Shown here piece by piece: positions 4,376 through 7,412 of a DNA stretch of 7,412 nt (the first letter of the stretch is position 1; each line of letters opens with the position of its first letter). The notes beneath the pieces were generated by a model. That model did no database searches. It was not told the DNA's origin and saw only the letters and a program-made list of their open reading frames with translations. The stretch is taken from NCBI GenBank assembly GCA_947174625.1, contig CAMWJT010000058.1, positions 1 through 7,412 of the forward strand, given 5' to 3'. Source of the stretch: an uncultured Ruminococcus sp. (GTDB lineage: Bacteria; Bacillota; Clostridia; Oscillospirales; Ruminococcaceae). Position numbers and translations under genes: made by a program.

Positions 4376-5248
4376 TTACCCCTGGAAACATTGCCGGAGC
4401 ATCCGGAAAAAATCCACCGGACAAATTTCATCCGGCAACCCGGAAACCTGTCCGTCCCCGGTTTCGATAATCTTCCATGTACCGTCTGCCAGTTCGGCAC
4501 AATCCAGTGTATAGAACGGACTGTCAAGCTCCAGATAATCCCGGATTAACTCCACCGGGAACGTCTGTGCCTGTTCGGGTTGATGAGAATTTTTGTAAAT
4601 TCCGGCAATCCTGTGATTCGCCACAAAAACCCGATATTCGTTTGTAAAATTATGATAACGTTTCAGCTCCAGAAATTCTTTAATGCAGATACCGCCGGTA
4701 TACAAGTCCGCACGATCCCGGTAAAATATTGTCATTGCCCGGTCAAATTCTTCCTGTGTCACAGAAGCATTAAAAAAATCCGGGAATCCAGAGCCTTTTG
4801 CGGACTTGACATAATCCTTGACCAGGAATTTTGAAAAATTCTCTTTGACCTGTGCAAGATTTACCACAATCCCATCCGGATAGACCAGAATCCGAGCAGT
4901 ATCTTTCTGGATTTCCGGATAAATCAGCGGAAACAAATGGAATTTCTGGTATGCCTCCGGCGAAGTCATCAGACAAATATGCTGTTTCCGGAGTTCTTGA
5001 TAAAACAATGCATACTGTTCTGGTTTCATCATCCCCCCTCGGTAAATCGCCGGAATATCCTGCGTAGGATATTCACTGAGCGCAAGCCGATTCTCAAAAA
5101 ACCATTTTTCATAATTAAATAAAATACAACGATATATCCCGGATGCCGCATAATATTCCGCCTGCAAATCCGGATCAACCTGTCGGGGATTAAAATAATC
5201 CGACGGAAAGATTACACATTCCGGCACAGTTAATTTTTCTGGCATCAT
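4376..5248 (-). CDS. ATP-grasp protein of the R2K (CDC123-like) type, substrate unknown
   Basis: The C-terminal half carries an ATP-grasp-like nucleotide-binding module of the kind grouped as R2K with CDC123. FLVKDYVKSAKGSG (141-154) has nucleotide-binding lysines K144, K148 and K151. ICIKEFLEL (187-195), NEYRVFV (203-209), YTLDCAELADGTWKIIE (246-262) and TGDGQVSGLP (263-272) supply the acidic metal ligands (D249, E262, D265 candidates). Such enzymes are predicted to ligate amines or amino acids to carboxylates, often on peptides or proteins; no substrate is known here. Residues 1-135 form a poorly conserved N-terminal domain without clear motifs. The 290-residue start at ATG 5248 is preferred because GAGG at 5260-5257 is 8 bases upstream; an in-frame TTG at 5254 would be too close. 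It sits between carB and pyrK with only a poor promoter candidate (TATAAT at 5272-5267 lacks a -35). Confidence 0.83.
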   Translation of the reverse strand: MMPEKLTVPECVIFPSDYFNPRQVDPDLQAEYYAASGIYRCILFNYEKWFFENRLALSEYPTQDIPAIYRGGMMKPEQYALFYQELRKQHICLMTSPEAYQKFHLFPLIYPEIQKDTARILVYPDGIVVNLAQVKENFSKFLVKDYVKSAKGSGFPDFFNASVTQEEFDRAMTIFYRDRADLYTGGICIKEFLELKRYHNFTNEYRVFVANHRIAGIYKNSHQPEQAQTFPVELIRDYLELDSPFYTLDCAELADGTWKIIETGDGQVSGLPDEICPVDFFRMLRQCFQG

Positions 5249-5256
5249 ACACAAAA

Positions 5257-5260
5257 CCTC
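5257..5260 (-). promoter_or_regulatory. Ribosome binding site deciding the ATP-grasp start
   Basis: GAGG within AGAGGT, 8 bases before the ATG at 5248, selects that codon. The TTG at 5254 is only two bases from the site. Confidence 0.7.
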
Positions 5261-5282
5261 TGAATTATTATAATTTTATAAG

Positions 5283-5322
5283 AAAAGCCCCTGATTTCCA
5301 GAAATTCAGAACAGAGGCTTTT
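5283..5322 (-). terminator. Intrinsic terminator of carB
   Basis: Read leftward, AAAAGCCTCTG (5322-5312) pairs with CAGGGGCTTTT (5293-5283) through one U-G pair. An inner ATTTC/GAAAT stem lies in the loop, and the tract TTTTCTTAT ends the structure. It begins 9 bases after the carB stop codon. The U-G pair would be a C-A mismatch if read rightward, so the leftward direction is the meaningful one. Confidence 0.85.
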
Positions 5323-5330
5323 TTTCATTT

Positions 5331-7412
5331 TTAGATTTTTGTAATATCAATCAATTCCACGTCGTCAATCGTTCTCTCGGACAATAATACATTGGCGAGT
5401 GCATTGGCTGTATCCACTGCTGTGAGGGAACAAATCGAACGTTCCACGGATTTCCGACGCATCCGGACGCTATCTCTTGCCGGCATTCTGCCTTTTGCGG
5501 ACGTTGAAATCATATAATGAATTTTACCGCTCTCCAGCAGATCCAACGTATTCGGGCTGCCCTCGGAAATCTTCCGGACGGTATTCGTCGCAATCATGTT
5601 GCGATTCAGATAACTTGCCGTGCCGCTTGTCGCATATAAATCAAAACCCATCCGGGAGAATTTGTCTGCAATCCGGATCATCTCTTTCTTTTCGCTGTTC
5701 CGGACGGAAATCAGCACACCGCCCTCCCGTTTGAGATCATACCCGGCAGCAACCAAGCCTTTCAAGAGTGCATCCTCGAAATTTCTTCCAATTCCCAGGC
5801 ATTCGCCGGTGGATTTCATTTCTGGTCCAAGCATGGTATCCACATCCTGCAATTTTTCAAAGCTGAACACCGGAACTTTGACTGCGACATAATCCCCTTC
5901 CGGATGCAGTCCCGTTTCATAGCCCAATTCTTTCAATGTTGCACCGAACATGATTTTTGTCGCAATATCCACCATGGGAATCCCGGTCACTTTGCTGATA
6001 TAAGGCACTGTCCGGGAAGATCTCGGATTGACTTCAATTACATAGACTTCATCACGGTAGACAACATACTGGATATTGACCAGACCAATCACTTCCAGAG
6101 CGAGTGCAAGCCGTCTGGTATATTCAATAATTGTCTGCCGGATTTTCCGGGACAGATTCTGCGCCGGATAGATTGAAATCGAGTCGCCGGAATGAACACC
6201 CGCACGTTCAATATGCTCCATAATTCCGGGAATCAGGAAATCCTTGCCGTCACAGATCGCATCCACTTCTACTTCTGTACCCATCATATATTTATCAATC
6301 AGAACCGGATTTTCAATCATGTGAGATGTGATAATCCCCATGTATTCGATGACATCCTGTTCAGAATGTGCGATAATCATATTCTGACCGCCGAGCACGT
6401 AAGATGGTCTTAACAGAACCGGATAACCGAGTTTTTCAGCGACTTTGACTGCTTCCTTTGTCGTCATGACGGTGAAGCCTTCCGGACGTGGAATGCCGCA
6501 TTTTTCTAGTAATTCGTCAAAACGCTCCCTGTCTTCCGCAGCATCAATATTATCCGCAGAAGTCCCCAGGATTCTCACACCTTTATCGGCTAAATGTCTG
6601 GTTAATTTAATTGCCGTCTGTCCGCCGAACTGCACAACAACACCATAAGGCTTTTCAGTTTCAATGATGTTGTCAACATCCTCCGGTGTAAGCGGATCAA
6701 AATACAGTCTGTCACCTGTGTCAAAATCCGTAGAAACTGTCTCCGGATTGTTATTACAGATCACGGCTTCATAGCCTAATTCTTTCAGTGTCCAGACGCA
6801 GTGTACAGAACAATAATCAAACTCGATCCCCTGTCCGATCCGGATGGGTCCTGAACCGAACACAACGACTTTTTTCTTGCCGGTGTCTGTTCTTTCGATA
6901 AACTGTGCCGCTTCGTTCTCATCATCATAAGTCGAATAGAAATAAGGTGTTTCCGCTTTGAATTCTCCGGCACAGGTGTCTACCATCTTGTAGACAGCAT
7001 GTCTGTGCATGGGACACTTCTGACCCGAAAATTTCTCAATCGTGCTGTCCAGATAACCGTATTGCTTGGCAAGCAGATATTTTTCTTCTGTGAGTTCGCC
7101 GGATGCAAGCCAGTCTTCGAGTTCCACAAGATTGTTTAATTTTTCAAGAAACCACTCATCAATCATGGTAATTTCATGGATTCTCTCCACAGAAACACCC
7201 TTTTTCAACGCTGCAAATACCTGGAATGCTCTTTCATCCTCGACACTGTTCTGCAACAGCTCCAGGATATTTTCAATTGGCATTTCCTGATATTTTTTCA
7301 TATTCATGGAATCTACACCGAGTTCTGTCGACCGGACAGCTTTCATGATCGCCTGTTCAAAACTTGTCCCGATTGCCATAACTTCGCCTGTTGCCTTCAT
7401 CTGTGTACCGAG
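5331..7412 (-). CDS. carB: Carbamoyl phosphate synthase large subunit CarB, 5' end cut by window edge
   Basis: CarB makes carbamoyl phosphate from bicarbonate, ATP and ammonia channelled from CarA, feeding pyrimidine and arginine synthesis. The visible 693 residues are the C-terminal two-thirds of about 1060; the frame is open at the right edge, beginning LGTQMKATGEVMAIG. In order: the end of the first ATP-grasp unit, the helical oligomerisation domain (about 30-170), then the second synthetase unit starting at KVVVFGSGPIRIGQGIEFDY (181-200). That unit includes VVQFGGQTAIKL (259-270), LLRPSYVLGGQNM (333-345) and VIEVNPRSSRTVPYISK (458-474). The C-terminal MGS-like regulatory domain (about 565-693) contains DLYATSGTASYL (591-602) and the VRKISEGSPN stretch (612-621), where UMP and other effectors bind in the family. 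carA is expected upstream, beyond the window. The gene ends at its own terminator. Confidence 0.98.
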   Translation of the reverse strand, partial: LGTQMKATGEVMAIGTSFEQAIMKAVRSTELGVDSMNMKKYQEMPIENILELLQNSVEDERAFQVFAALKKGVSVERIHEITMIDEWFLEKLNNLVELEDWLASGELTEEKYLLAKQYGYLDSTIEKFSGQKCPMHRHAVYKMVDTCAGEFKAETPYFYSTYDDENEAAQFIERTDTGKKKVVVFGSGPIRIGQGIEFDYCSVHCVWTLKELGYEAVICNNNPETVSTDFDTGDRLYFDPLTPEDVDNIIETEKPYGVVVQFGGQTAIKLTRHLADKGVRILGTSADNIDAAEDRERFDELLEKCGIPRPEGFTVMTTKEAVKVAEKLGYPVLLRPSYVLGGQNMIIAHSEQDVIEYMGIITSHMIENPVLIDKYMMGTEVEVDAICDGKDFLIPGIMEHIERAGVHSGDSISIYPAQNLSRKIRQTIIEYTRRLALALEVIGLVNIQYVVYRDEVYVIEVNPRSSRTVPYISKVTGIPMVDIATKIMFGATLKELGYETGLHPEGDYVAVKVPVFSFEKLQDVDTMLGPEMKSTGECLGIGRNFEDALLKGLVAAGYDLKREGGVLISVRNSEKKEMIRIADKFSRMGFDLYATSGTASYLNRNMIATNTVRKISEGSPNTLDLLESGKIHYMISTSAKGRMPARDSVRMRRKSVERSICSLTAVDTANALANVLLSERTIDDVELIDITKI

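Noticed and set aside
5254..5272. TATAAT at 5272-5267 as the promoter of the ATP-grasp gene
   Set aside because: There is no -35 element at the right distance (it would fall in the carB terminator stem), and the predicted start would be at the ribosome binding site.

Overview
The window looks like chromosomal DNA from a low-to-mid-GC Gram-positive anaerobe. A member of Bacillota class Clostridia is most likely, possibly Ruminococcus/Oscillospiraceae. The grounds are AGGAGG-type ribosome binding sites, textbook TTGACA-N17-TATAAT promoters, a PyrK/PyrD class 1B dihydroorotate dehydrogenase, a DegV protein and a tiny ribbon-helix-helix regulator of a kind common in that group. The genus is inference. 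No tRNA, rRNA, CRISPR array or transposase was seen, and no gene-free stretch exceeds about 250 bases.

Layout, left to right. A leftward degV-family gene runs off the left edge (1-674). Divergent from it is a compact rightward cassette: a perfect sigma-A promoter (776-804) with repeated putative operator half-sites, then a 57-residue RHH DNA-binding protein (838-1011). A second perfect promoter on the opposite strand (1109-1081) faces back into the 3' end of that gene and would make a roughly 70-nt structured antisense RNA. Next come trmL (leftward, 1260-1790), a rightward 58-residue membrane peptide (1913-2089) and a strong bidirectional terminator (2106-2131).

The rest is leftward and mostly pyrimidine biosynthesis. 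It contains pyrK-pyrD-ruvX as a tight operon (4251 to 2132) driven by its own perfect promoter (4314-4286), an ATP-grasp enzyme of the R2K/CDC123-like type (4376-5248), an intrinsic terminator (5283-5322), and the C-terminal two-thirds of carB (5331 to the right edge).

How the genes work together: CarB makes carbamoyl phosphate for pyrimidines and arginine. PyrK and PyrD oxidise dihydroorotate to orotate with electrons passed to NAD. RuvX is a 16S rRNA-processing/nuclease-fold housekeeping protein carried along by translational coupling. The ATP-grasp gene sits between two pyrimidine loci and has no established substrate.

The least explained part is the RHH cassette (about 724-1113). It has a solo RHH gene without a toxin partner, two convergent perfect promoters, a structured antisense RNA overlapping the gene's stop codon and repeated TGTCA/TGACA elements. 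It could be a small self-regulating or mobile module.
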